The notes under the pieces: model-generated | The model's database searches: none | Told to the model about the DNA's origin: nothing | The model's input: only the letters and a program-made list of their open reading frames with translations | Translations under genes and position numbers: made by a program | Source: Utricularia gibba | Taxonomy: Eukaryota; Streptophyta; Magnoliopsida; Lamiales; Lentibulariaceae | Direction of reading: 5' to 3' | Length of the DNA: 64,000 bases | NCBI GenBank assembly: GCA_002189035.1 | Contig: CM007989.1 | Coordinates: 372,001 to 436,000 of the forward strand | In this document: one piece after another, positions 47,903 to 60,100 of the stretch | How the letters are laid out: each line of letters opens with the position of its first letter | How positions within the stretch are numbered: the first letter of the stretch is position 1

Positions 47903-48787
47903 ATGCCCGCCAAGATGAAGGGCCTCTTCAAAGGGCTCAGATACATTTCTCAGATATTTGGTAAGCTTCATGCTGGCTCGTATTTGTCTCTGTAACTTAG
48001 ATCTCGTTCGAAATGATGATTGCAGAAGATGAGAAGGAAGAAGAGATGCAGATTGGGCTGCCTACAGATGTGAAGCATGTTGCTCATATTGGATGCGATG
48101 GACCCTCCGTTGATTCCAGCCCCAGTTGGGTACAATCACAACAAACACTCATCTTCTGTAGAATATTGTTTTCGTTTTCGCGTCCCCTGTGTGAATGGGA
48201 AAGTATGCTGCTCCAGATGAAGGAATTCAAATCCTCCGATGGACTCCAGTCTGGGCCATTGGACTCGTTTGGTGACAACAAAGGAGAAACAGGGACAAAA
48301 AGGGTTGCAGAAGGTAGTTTCAGAGATGCTTTTTGAAAATGCATTCATGGGAAAGATGCTTTATTTTTTATGAACCATCAAATTCGTTGACGTAGATTCG
48401 AGGAGAGGGAGCGGAGTAGCTAGGGATTTGCCGGAAGTGCCGAGATCATTCCGGCGCCACAGCGGTAAAAACGGCGATGAGTCACCGAAGAAGAAAGAAG
48501 GGTCGACGAAATCCAGGCATTCAAGGCGGAGCAATTCTAAGGAATCGTTAGAGGGTAGTGTCCGCTCCGCCCGGCTCTCGACCGAGCTCAGCCCTGTGCC
48601 GGAATCCCCTTTGCATGGCCTGCCGGAAATTCCCAAGAAATCCCGGAAAAAGAAGCCTAAAGATGCCGATGGGGGGTCGACCCGTTCGAAGTCCAAACCC
48701 ATCCCTTGCTCCTCCAACGCCGACTCCGATCGAGAATCCGCCGCCGGGACTCTCAACGATGAAGATACAATAGGAAGGGCTAATTAA
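47903..48787 (+). CDS. ROP-interactive CRIB motif protein (RIC)
   Basis: A 216-residue plant-specific effector of ROP/RAC small GTPases, acting at the plasma membrane or cytoskeleton in polar growth. Exons are 47903-47960, 48026-48129, 48217-48313 and 48396-48787, with phases 1, 0 and 1. The CRIB motif [19 protein letters not shown] is near residues 29-47; the usual Trp before Asp-Gly is Cys here (family HIGWDGP), which is unusual. The rest is basic and Ser-rich ([23 protein letters not shown]), without other domains, as in RIC5/6/7/10-type members. The N-terminus [19 protein letters not shown] is the conserved hydrophobic/basic start. Confidence 0.93.
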
Positions 48788-49097
48788 TCACTCAGATCAC
48801 ATTTTTTTCAGTTTCTTGTACACGATTCACAGAACTCTTGTATGGTATTCAGTTCTCGAACTGTCAGAAAACCCACATCAAATCTTCAGCCACAGTGCAT
48901 ATACAATTGAGAAGAAAGCTTTGATACCTCCAGAAAGGGCAGAAGCTACTGCATTTTTCAAAAGAAAATGAGCATAATGTGAAGGCAGAAGAAGATAGAA
49001 AACGCCAAATATGAAGCCATGAACGATGAAGATGCTTGAGAACCAGCAGATGATTGAAGAAGGGCATCTGGGGGGAGTTGCATTTGTCTGCAGACAT
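48788..49097. other. Convergent spacer RIC / PII-2-like
   Basis: About 310 bp. A minus frame in this interval encodes a hydrophobic stretch (SSIICWFSSIFIVHGFIFGV) which could be a C-terminal tail of the LRR protein if two bases are missing from the G-run at about 49103-49106. Otherwise it is 3' UTR. Confidence 0.35.
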
Positions 49098-50350
49098 TTA
49101 TTCCCCAATGGCGTTAACCTTGACAAGATGCAAGCTTTCTCCAATGCAAATGCCTGCATTGCCCTCCACGTTCAGTTTCATCCCAAGTCTTGATAGGAAT
49201 GCTGCAGAAAATGGAAGCCTCCCAGTTAATCTGTTGTTCTTCAGGTTGAGTTCATTCAGCTTCTCCAGAGTTTCGAATTCCTCAGGGATTGCACCTTCAA
49301 GGCTATTGTTTTCAAGCTCCAAGAAGCTTAAGTTTCTCAAACTTGAACCCATGGATTTTGGGATATTACCAACAAGCCCCATTGAGGACAACCCAAGTCC
49401 CTTGATTCCTCCGAGATTCTCCCATATTTCAGGAATCCTGCCTCCAACCAGATTGTTGCTCAAATACACCTCCTTCAAGGTGGGCATTTCAGACAAGAAC
49501 AAGGGAAAGCCAAACTGTCCAAAGTGATTGTGACTCAAATCTAAAAACTCTAGCTTTGTGAGATTCTTTAAGAACTCTGGCACTCTACCTGAGAACCCAT
49601 TGAAGCTCAGATCAAGCTTCAGCAGTTCACTGAGAGTCCCAACTGAATCTGGAACCTTTCCATGGAATGCATTGTGACGGAAGTCAAGAACTTTGAGTTT
49701 CTTCATGTCATCAAAAACGTTCATCTCCAATTCACCTTCAAAGTTGTTACCCGACAAGATAAGCTGCTCCAGATTCACCAACCCATGAAACTCACCCCAA
49801 GAAACACCATTTCCACTCAAAACCAGCTTTCTCAAGCTGCCCAAGTTACCGATTTTCCCTTCAATAGATCCAACAAGTTTCGGGTTACCCATAAAAACTA
49901 GCTCTTGTAACGCAGATGCTACCCTGTCGACAAATCCGGAAATGGGACTTCTTTCAAAGTGAAACATTTATAGAAAAATAACTTCCTGAGATAGGTAAAC
50001 GCCTTCAATAGCGAACCATCGAAGCTAGCGTTGAAATGGCACGCTGGGTTCGGCGAAAATTCAGAAACGTAACCGAAACTCAGCTCTGTAACATGTGTCT
50101 CCCCTGTTTCAAAAACGTCACAAACGACACCATGTGGAGCAGAGACGCAGAGATCGTCAGGAAACAGAGTTCTCCACTCAGTGCCGGCGCTTACAGCCTC
50201 CAACACCCTGTAAACGCCTTCTTGCTCAGCCGCTTGAAGCGGCTGAGACACAACACACCAACTTGAAACACAGAGCAACAACAGCAGAAAAGAAAACTCA
50301 AAACACGACATCGAATAATCAACACAAGACGACTCAATATCGGAGGTCAT
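49098..50350 (-). CDS. PII-2-like secreted leucine-rich repeat protein, one apparent frameshift
   Basis: A secreted or membrane-attached LRR protein of the PIRIFORMOSPORA INDICA-INSENSITIVE 2 / TOO MANY MOUTHS-like type without a kinase, 417 residues after repair. No intron is needed. A signal peptide lies in FEFSFLLLLLCVSSWCVVSQ; an internal ATG at 50311 gives a cleaner signal peptide than the first ATG at 50350. The N-terminal domain has AGTEWRTLFPDDLCVSAPHGVVCD. About ten LRRs follow (LGSLRKLVLSGNGVSWGEF, LSELLKLDLSFNGFSGRVP, LEFLDLSHNHFGQFGF). The frame breaks after FFYKCF near 49966-49968: adding one T in TTT joins it to ERSPISGFVDRVASALQELV. The C-terminus may be longer (see spacer entry). 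Confidence 0.88.
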
Positions 50351-52135
50351 ACGACGAGTATGTCTGTTTCAAAGCAATAGAAAACGGTTGAGCGTCCATC
50401 CAAGAACGATATAGATGCCATTCAGAGATATGCCGGCCATCCTCCTGCACCCTAGCCCAAATGACAGATCTGCCCTAACCGTACGATGACGGTTATAGAA
50501 GTAAAACTCATCCGTACAATGGGTGAAAGCGTCTTCTTACGACTGGATCCCAGAATTGGGTCCTTCGGCTGGAAATGGGCAAACACAGAGCCATAGGCTT
50601 TTCTGGTTGGGGTGAAAATGTAAAAATAAGAACTTTACCTTTTAACACGCGGTGAAAAGAAATCATTCGTTTGGGAGAATTTACTACAAACAGTAAAACA
50701 TTTACTTCTGCAATAAATTGATAATAATGCCTGGTGAAAACTTTTCACCCATTTATTTATTCGAATTTTCAACGAGGGATAATTATAGTTTTCCTTTTTT
50801 AGTTATTTTTTTATCCAGAATTTAAATTTAGAAATGATGCAAAATAGATTTAAATAATTCTCAAGTTGTATCATATAAAAAATAATATAATTTTGAAATG
50901 TAAATTATAAAAGTTGATTCAAAAAATTATTGTCACAGAGTGTGTTACTGGAGATCTACCCAGTTGGAGACAAAAGCTGAGACCGTGCGCCGCCGCCGCC
51001 GTCGTGTTTCCAGAAAGCGACACGTCGCTGCCGAATCTTGGCATACGCGCCGGAGTCGCAGTACGGAGGTGAACCCTGAGATCCGTCCGTCTACTTGAGT
51101 ACAGTGGGGCCCGGATAAAGTTAATGGGCTAATAAGAGGTAGCCGCCGTGTGCTGAATTATTGGGCCTGGGCTACAGCTCGGTTGAAGGAGTAAAACGTA
51201 CGGATGCTCGCTCCTCCAAATTTCAATTACAAGAAACCCAACGTTCGCCGGAAACGGGAATAAAGAGCGACGGCGCGTCGCTGGACATCATTGCTGTGGT
51301 TTAGGGTATGAACGAGTCTGTTCAACAGCTTTTTAACTAATAAGAATTCAGAGTTTAACTGATTTCAAAGGGACACGAGATCATCCTACAAGCGCACGCC
51401 GGCGAAGAAACGGCATCGATACCAAACGGGACGGTGAGGGTGGAATAAAAAATATTAATGAAATTACTGCGTAATTAATGTCGGGGGCTTTTCTGATTTC
51501 TGCAGAGATTCATCAGCCTAGGAAGCAATCGACAGGGAAGCGCAGAAATTGATGCGAGATTTAAGAGCCAATGGCGATGATCCATGATTGATGCCCTTTC
51601 AAAATTGTGCACGTGGCGCAGAGTTTGAGTACCCCCAAGTCAAAGCTTTTCACTGTTAGCTCAAGAACCTGTGATGTTGATGGTGGTTGATCCTTTCCTT
51701 TTTGTCAGATGACTATTATTTCGCACGCTTTCCATTGATCGACCCTACGAATTGAGGTTCAATCTGGGGTTTCTTCTGATCATTAGGATTTGCTGAATTC
51801 CTCCTCGTTTTTGGAGAATTCTTGTTGGTGTTGTATCGGCTATCGTTGTATTGTTCGTGCGCTGAGAGTTTTGGTTTTGGTCTTTCTCTGTATGTTGTGC
51901 TTTCGAAGCCGACGTGGGAAGATTACAAGGTAACCAACTCCATCTTCTGCTGCTTCATTTCCTTGGGTTGGTGTTGGTCAATAACTAGCATTCTTTGGTG
52001 TAGCATATGGGGTTTGCTCATTTGATTGATTGTGCAGGAGGGAATGGAGATTTTGGTTCATGATCCTTGAGAGATGCTTCTTAATAGAATTTCCCCTGTT
52101 TTGTGTTTTTTTATTTGTAAGGCTTTGAGAAAAGC
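50351..52135. promoter_or_regulatory. PII-2-like / NPGR divergent upstream region
   Basis: About 1.8 kb. 50750-50930 is AT-rich. Site II motifs for the right gene: TGGGCT 51125-51130, TGGGCC 51172-51177 and TGGGCT 51178-51183. The NPGR leader probably starts near 51200 and contains introns. Small ORFs in this part look like leader sequence. Confidence 0.5.
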
Positions 52136-54637
52136 ATGAGAAGTAGGAGGCAACTAAAAGATCCACTGAAGCGTAGAATATTTTCCAAGTTTTGTTTCTG
52201 CTATATGGAACCATCAAATGCTAAAGAAATGGTCTCCAACGCTCCTGGGGTGTCTCCTGGCACAGGAAATATTGAAGAAGCCGAAACTTCATTACGCGAG
52301 AGTGGTTCTCTAAACTATGAGGTTGTGATCTGAACACTTGATTTTGTTGCTTTCTTCATGACTATATGGGTTTGCTCAATGTGCTAGAAATGAATTCCGT
52401 TTTTCTCAAAATTTTCAGGAAGCAAGAGCTTTGCTAGGTAGGTATGAATATCAGAAAGGCAATATAGAAGCAGCTCTACATGTCTTTGAAGGAATAGATA
52501 CTTCTTCAGTCACAGTGAAACTAAAGATCGCACTTTCTAGATTAGATGTTCGCAATGAACCCTTTAATGACTATGCATCTTCTCCGCTGTCGATAAACGC
52601 AGCTGGGTTGCTCTTTGAGGCATTCTTTCTTAAGGCAAAATCATTACAAGCACTCGGGAAATACAGAGGTATCACATGTTCTAGTTCATGAATTCCTTTC
52701 CAAAAACGCTCTGTTGAATTTCTATGTTGCAGTATAAGTTACTGATTTTTCTTAATTCTTTTGTGCAATACTATGCTGCCTTTGCTTCCTTCCTCTCACA
52801 GTTATGACTTGCTTCTAATCATCTGTGCAGAAGCTGCTCAATCATGCACATTTATTCTGGATGTTGTTGAGTCTTCATTGCCAGCAGGATTTCCTAGCCA
52901 TTTTGCTACCACTAAACTGCAACAGATTCTAACAAAGGCTGTTGAGCTGCTTCCGGAGATATGGAAGTTTTCTGATTCTCGTCGTGAAGTTGTTTTGTCA
53001 TACCGTCGAGCTCTCCTGCACCATTGGAATCTTGATGCGAAAACAGTAGCTAAGATTGAAAAGGACTTCGCCATATTCCTTTTATACAATGAACCAGAAG
53101 TTGTTCCTCCGAATTTGAAAAGCCAAATAGAAAGTGCATTTGTACCCAAGAACAACATTGAGGAAGCCATTCTTCTTTTAACGTTACTTTTGATGAAGGT
53201 AGCACTGAAGCAAATTGAGTGGGATCCTTCAATTCTGGATCACCTTTCCTACATACTATCCGTATCTGGTGGGCTTAGAGCTCTTGCCTACCGAGTAGAA
53301 GAGCTCCCTCCTGGAGTTTTGGACGACAAGGAGAATGATCATATGTTAGCTCTCTGCTATAAGGGAGCTGGTTGTGACTCTGAATCTTTTGATCTATGGA
53401 AAAAGATTTTGCGGGCACCGCTGAAAAATATACAAGCTGTGTTGTTTGTTGCTAAGATATGTGCAGGAAGCGTCGAGTTTGCTGAAGAAGGGATCAAGTA
53501 TGCTCGATTAGCAATCGAAAACTCAAGTGCTGAATGTGATGAAGTTGTCGCCACTGCACATTTAATGATTGGTATGTCATATTCAGCCAGCAGCAGAACA
53601 GCACCAACTGAAAGTCAGCGGGAATTCAGACACTCAGAAGCGATCAAATGCCTTGAAATGGCTGCAGAAAAAACTAAAATGAAGGATCCCGTTATACTAT
53701 ACCAGCTGTCTTTAGAATATGCTGATCAGAGAAAGTTGGATGCAGCTCTGGATAGCACAAGAATGCTGGTTAAACTTGAAGGCTTCTCTAACATTGAAGC
53801 AATGATGTTGCTGGCTCGGGTATTATCTGCCCAGAAACGTTACTCAGATGCTGAAAATGTCCTAAATGAGGTCCTAGATCAGGTGGGAGCATGGGACCAA
53901 GGAAATTTGTTGAGGACCAAGGCTAAGCTCCAAGTTGCTCAAGGTCTACAGAAAGATGCCTTTGACACATATTCTCGGCTTCTTGCTATCATTCAGGTTC
54001 AGCGAAGAAATCGTGAGGTATGGTTGATCCCTCAATGCTTTTCATACACAGCTGTGATTTCCTGATTTATGGGTTGAACTCACAGGACAACAGAAATGAT
54101 ATTGACAAATTAGAGCTTGCAATGTGGCATGACTTATCCTTGATGTACATAAATTTTTCAAAGTGGAGTGATGCCGAAACCTGCATAGCTAAGCTATCTG
54201 GAATCAGTAGCTCCTCTCCATTGAGATGGCACGCTGCTGGTGATCTATGCTTAACCCTGTAGCCCTTGTCAATAATATCATTTATCATGTTCACCAAGTT
54301 CACATACACCATTGCAGGGTCGCTTCATGAAGCCAGGAGCCAGTTTAAAGAAGCCATAGCAGCATACCATCTCGCATTGGCAGCTGATCACGAGCATGTT
54401 CCCAGCCTGGTTTCCGTGGCCACAGCTCTGAGGAAGGAAGGCTGCCAATCTGCCGCCATACTACGCAGCTTCCTGACAGAAGCTCTGCGTCTGGATCGAA
54501 TGAATGCCGAGGCATGGCACAATCTTGGCCTGCTCTATAAAGATGGAGATGGTGGCTCTTCCAATGCCAAAGCTGCTGAGTGCTTCCAAGCTTCTGCCTT
54601 TCTTCAAGAGACTCAACCCATTGAGCCGTTCAGATGA
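52136..54637 (+). CDS. NPGR-type calmodulin-binding TPR protein
   Basis: A 698-residue TPR protein of the NO POLLEN GERMINATION RELATED group (NPG1/NPGR1/NPGR2), which binds calmodulin and, in complexes at the plasma membrane, scaffolds PI4K-alpha or pectate-lyase-like partners. Exons: 52136-52321, 52419-52668, 52831-54017, 54086-54239 and 54318-54637; phases agree. Conserved parts are EARALLGRYEYQKGNIEAAL, EAAQSCTFILDVVESSLPAG, SYRRALLHHWNLD, LLLTLLLMKVALKQIEWDPS, AHLMIGMSYSASSR and the C-terminal TPRs ending AEAWHNLGLLYKDGD. The start ATG at 52136 gives a basic N-terminus (MRSRRQLKDPLKRRIFSKF) common to the group. Confidence 0.93.
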
Positions 54638-55589
54638 GCAACAGATTGCGGTTGGCAGACACACTTCTTCTTCTTCTTCATACAGATCGTTGAACAGCAA
54701 AACGGTAAATGAATACAGACTTCAGCAACATTGAAACTTTTCATAGTGTCCTCTCCAATAAACAGAAGCTTTGGCAATTCTAACCATTTTTACTGAGCAA
54801 CTCTCCTCTTTAACTGTTTAGTAAATAAAATTACTGAAATCATTATTTTATGCAAAAAAATACTGATTGATTTGTGGAATATAAATTTAAAAATTAAAAA
54901 TAGTTTACATATGGAGTTAATCTAAACTAAATAAAATAAAAAGAAAAATAAGGTTGCGTATTATTTATTATTATTTCATCACATATTTTCCAAAAATAGA
55001 TTTAAAAATTTTTAGAGAATAATAATTTAATTATGACATCTATTTTTTGGTATTAAATAAAATGGAATTTAGAATTTTCCTCCCTCACTGATTTTTAAAC
55101 GGTTTTCAAACGGGTGACGTGGATTCAATGGAAGTGGGAACATCGAAAATCCCTAGAGGGGCAGGTGGGCCCACACCTTGTCGGTTTGTCACTGATGGGA
55201 CAATTACAACGCGTCTGCTTCCCCGTGCGGAAGATTGATGTTGGGTGTTTCATGTAAAGATGGCGTAAACACAGATAGTTGGCTAAGGGGAGTGTAGGCG
55301 GTGAGATGAAGGCAAAGGGGACCCAGTTCAGATGGGTGTATGTGGTGATGTTTAAGCACAAACCCGACAAGGATGCCCCCAATCCCACTGCAGTTTCCTC
55401 CCACTTTTCCTTCCAGCTTCGTCCGTTTTTTTTCCCTCAAGAAAAGGAGAAACACGGGTTCAGGATTCGCCCGCTTTTCATTCCCTTTCTTCCTTCTTTC
55501 TGGGCTTAAATTGCGAGTCTTGATGCAGAATAGCGTGGGTGGCTGGGTGCTTTTCAACTGGGTCGTCGGTGGTTAGGGAGGAGAGTGGA
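54638..55589 (+). promoter_or_regulatory. Upstream region of the second Aux/IAA gene with uORF
   Basis: The NPGR 3' UTR is followed by an AT-rich block (54790-55080) and then promoter/leader sequence. An ATG at 55523 opens a 17-codon uORF ending with TAG at 55574-55576, 13 bases before the main ATG at 55590. Whether it is transcribed depends on the start site, which is not visible. Confidence 0.45.
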
Positions 55590-56970
55590 ATGTTGATGAA
55601 GTCTGAGGAGTCTCGTGTTTATGCGGATGGTTCTGGGTTGGAATTGGGACTTGGGCTGAGTCTTGGTTCTTGTGTGAAGGCTAAGGTCAACGCCCCTGAA
55701 GGGATTTGTGTTTATGGGACGAAACTGACTGTTAAGAAGGATTTTGATTCTGAAGTTTCTTCATCATCGTCTTCTTCTTCCGTCTCCAGAACTGGCACAA
55801 AAAGGTCTTCTTCACCTCCAGCCCGGTAATCAATTGCGCCTGTGTTTTTTTGTATCAAATGCCTGGATCTGTTTCGGAATTGATTTCGCATGTCTTAATG
55901 AAAAGGGGAGTTTTCTTTCGTGTTTCGGTATCTTCACATCTGGCGATTTTTCTCTATACGAAGTGTTGTTCCCGTTGATTCTTTGGGACCGATGTCTGAT
56001 TGATCTACGATCTGCATTTTCTTGCATATAAATATCCATTGTCGGTTTCAGAATTGAGCTATCTGATATTCTAATCTCCGAAGCAGTCAGGTGGTTGGAT
56101 GGCCTCCGATCAGAACCTGCAGAACGAACAGCTCCGCTTACCTTTTCAAGCCATATGCCACTAGAGATTTTTTAGGCAAGACTGAAGTTGGGGCGAAGAC
56201 GAATGACTGTGTGGAGGCTAACCATTCTTCATGTGAAACGGGCCATCTCAAAAAGTCTTCTTTCGTGAAGGTAACCATGGATGGGATCCCCATCGGAAGG
56301 AAGGTGGATCTAGACGCTCATACTTCCTATAAGACTTTAGCACACTCACTGGATGCAATGTTTCAGCTCCATCACTCAGGTTGGACAAGATTTAGTTACC
56401 CTTTTTACCTTGTGTTGAGGCAACCATTCTTAAGTGAATCAGCTCTTCAGGAATGAACCAAGAACATGCTGTTCTTGCAAGACAGCCTCTGCGATTGCTG
56501 GAAGGCTCGTCGGAGTATGTAATAACCTACAAAGACAAAGATGGGGATTGGATGCTCGTTGGAGAGGTTCCGTGGGGGTAAGTCTTCATTCCGTTACTGA
56601 TTCTGCTGCTGCTTTTCCGATCCACTGATGTCATGTCTTCTTGCATCTGCAAGCATGTTCTTCAACTCGGTGAGGCGACTCCGGATCATGAAACGAGCAG
56701 ACGCCAACGGAACAGGTCAGAATCACCTCTAAAGCTATAAAAACAATGCTTAGCAGTAGCGTACATTCAGATCATCATATGCTTGTTGCACTGATCGTCA
56801 CAGCTCCGATGCCGGTCGACCCTCGGCGTAAGCAAGAGGGGATCAGGAGGTTCCTCATCGTTGCAACGAGGTTCCGGCGTGTTCTCCGTTTCGAGTTGGG
56901 ACGATGGCTTTGGCTGGTCCTTGGGGCTTGTTTGATATTCTTTTGTTTTACTGGGCAACTGTGGAAATAA
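55590..56970 (+). CDS. Aux/IAA repressor, IAA10/11-like, unusual C-terminus
   Basis: A nuclear Aux/IAA repressor. Exons: 55590-55825, 56087-56379, 56451-56577 and 56654-56715, and probably 56804-56970, giving 294 residues. Domain I has the EAR repeat [10 protein letters not shown]. Domain II is [15 protein letters not shown]: the GWPPI core is intact but the following residues differ from the usual RTYRMNS. Domains III/IV are present ([51 protein letters not shown]). Two 3' ends are possible: splicing at ACAG|GTCAGA onto CTCCGATG gives [14 protein letters not shown] and a long basic/hydrophobic tail, while no splicing gives GQNHL and a stop at 56732 (244 residues). The ANG(x)AP junction favours the spliced form. 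Confidence 0.88.
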
Positions 56971-57190
56971 AACATAGAATATACATGCAGTATAAGTGGG
57001 CCTAGCCCATTGGGCTAAAGAAAATCAGGTCCAATATCAGGATATAGGAAGGCCAGATGCCGTAAACAACCTAGTAAGACAGCAGTGTACGGACACGAAA
57101 CCTAGGAAACCAAGGGAACAGAAAGCTACACAAACAAAAGGAACTGCAGGAGCGGTAACTGCTAGCAATGTGTCGAACACCTTACGGGCA
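56971..57190. other. Short convergent spacer IAA10/11-like / MCTP
   Basis: About 220 bp between two convergent genes, presumed 3' UTR sequence. Confidence 0.4.
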
Positions 57191-60100
57191 TTACAGCATG
57201 CTGTCTGCTTTCGTCGGGAGTCGCTTGAAGAAGCTGACGGCGAACGATGGTAGCCGGTTCCGGAAGCGTGGCGGGCGGAGATAGAACGCCACCGACGACG
57301 CCACCACCCATCTGAAAGGAACCAAGTAGAAGCCGAAGGCAGCCACGAAACAAGCGATCACGAACAGGAAAGTAGCCCTAGGATCTCGCCAGCTGAGCAA
57401 CGCCTGAAATCTCTCCCCCTGGGTGGCCAAGTCCCCGACCACCGTCTGGATCCGTCCGGCGACGTTGCGTAGTCGATCGTATCTCATCCGGATGAGTTCT
57501 GCGCTCCGGCTGCTTGGAATATAGTCGAATTCCTCATCTAGTTCATCTGGATGCACGCTCTCGGCGTACGATAACCGCGTATCCATGTGCGGGGGTATCG
57601 TGGCCGGTGTCGGAATCGCCAGAGTCCCACGGCAGCCAATGTCAGTAGAGTACAGGGGATTATCAACTCCGGTGCCAAAACGAAGACTGTCAAGGCAGTG
57701 GAGAAGATTGTAGAGTAGAGAGGCTTTTGCCAGCTTCTCAGACCTTCAAGGAGCCTGCTCATGGCAACGAACCATCCAAGAACACTTGTGAGTCTGAGGA
57801 AATTGGCTTTACTTTTTCTCATACTCCACATATGTGAATCATGATCCAGCATGCACTCAACTACTTCTCTTCCCAGCGGCGGCTCCGCCCGGATAAGGCG
57901 GCTGGCGACTACACTCATTGCTTGATACCTCAGTGTGTCTAATTGGCTCACAGACAACGGCTGCACATAATGCATCTTGGGAAGAAGCGGCATAGTGTAC
58001 ATGTGAAGAAGATTGACCATATTTGTGCAGGAAAACCGAATTGCCAACTGAAGTTCACCCATTTTCTTGACTCCCGAAGGATGCAGCATCAGCAGAGGAT
58101 ATGAATGTGTGTAAACACGATCCGTTTCCAGGGTCGATAGCCTGATTCGAACCTTCCCAATTCGAGTATCCCTGCCAGAGTTTCCAGCCATGGTGTTTCT
58201 TTCAACACGGGAGTTGTCGAAGAGGCCGACTGTGATCACGGTGCAGGGATCAAAGACTTCCCAAGTGTACTGTTCATTCCATTTGGGGGATAAACTATCA
58301 ACCACAGTCCTGGTTCTGATCCACTTTTGACCATACTTGGCAACACAGTATGCATCAGTTGAGCCTCCGATGCCTTCTTTGATCTTCATTGGCATCAGAT
58401 TTGAGGCCCCTAGGATCCCAACTTCAAGAACTCCGATGTGTGGCTTCCACAGCTGCTTCGCTGTTGGGCGAGCGTCGCTGCTGTACATAGTGGCCTCATC
58501 GAGTACATGATACCCACCTTCCAAGGAGACACGCAGGTGGACGCGTGAAGCAAACCGGACAACAGCTTTCGACTGATTAGGAGCACTAAACTGAGTGTCA
58601 AGATTGAACCATCTTGACACAACAAGCTTGTCATCGAACCGCCTTTCAATGTTGGCTATGGGAAGAATCACTCTTCCTACTACCTCTTCTCTGTTGGGAG
58701 CCAACCGATCTTCAATGCTGATGAGCAGATAGTCCTCAAACGGTTCTGCAACAACGAACATCAGGTCTTCTTCCCACAAGGGATTTGACAGGCTCCTGTT
58801 TGGAGTAGGGGAAGCAATTCTTGTTCGAAGTAACTGATTTCCTACTTGAACTTTGGCAAAGAGCTCAGGATATCTAACCATGTTTACAGAGGATCCTCTC
58901 TCACGCAAGATAACATCTTGTGCTTCGATCACCCCAACTCTCAAGTACCACAGCCTTGGAGACAAGTATACTTTGGATTTAATGGAACAGAGGCCATCAA
59001 CATGTACATTTGCAGCCTTTGAGTGCCATGCTTCAGCGAAAGCCTCATCTGCCTGAGTGCCGAACCAGATAGCGACCATGACTTCCCCAGCTTTAGACCT
59101 GTCCCCTTTTCTATCATCCATTCTGTACCACTGGGGAGCTAACTGACTATCTGGGGAGCCCTACTGGGAACTTCATTCAAATCGAACCAAACCCGACCCA
59201 AGAACTCATCTTTGTGATTATTCTCCTTCACGAAGATTTCTACTGCAGAGGAGTGTATGCAATCCTTGGAAAAGGCGAAGACTTGGTCCCATACACCGTT
59301 TCCTAAAGGAACCCTCTTGGTAATCCCTTTGTAGTTGCCAAGTTTCACTTCAGCAATAACCTCCACATTTCCGCCGAAGACAGAAATGTCTTTAACTTTC
59401 ACAACCCTGACATAGAGATACTGCATCTGTTCAACGAGGTCATATGTGGAGCTTGTTTTATCTTTGCTCAAACCGCCGAGATGAGGACTGGTTTCCTTCA
59501 AAGTGTAGTCGCTTGGATGTCCGCCGCGAAAGGCGGCGACGCCACCCGGAGGGGGAGAACAGGGCCGGGAACTGCAGTAACAACGACAGGCTTTATATCA
59601 CCTACTGCAGGCTCAGCGGGTTTTACATGCCCCTGGTTCTTTAACCCCATTGACATTTTCCCAGTCTCTTGACCCAAGCCGAGACCCATCTGCTTAGAAA
59701 CCGCCATGTTCCCTTGCTGCTGAAGCTTCTTTGTTTTCTTGGAAGTTAATGCTCCATCTGCTCCATTGACGACCTGCTTCACAACCTCCTTAGCAGAAAG
59801 ATAGAGCTTTAAACTTATTTCCCCTCTCACGTGAGAAAAGAGGCTCCTTTTCTCAAGAGCGTAAAGCTGGGAGACTTCTTCTCCCTCCCTGGCGATGCTG
59901 GTCCCCGAAACACGAACCTTACCGAGAAAATTACGGCTGTTAGTTGACCTCCTCTCGTTGAAAACATTTACCTCAATGGTTCTGTAAGGGAGGTCAACGA
60001 CGTCGTTTACATGGAAAACCAGCTTCTCGTTCCACACTGGGTTAAGGTCTCTGTGCTTCACTTGGGTTCTTTGCCGTTGATTTTCAAACTCAACTTCTAC

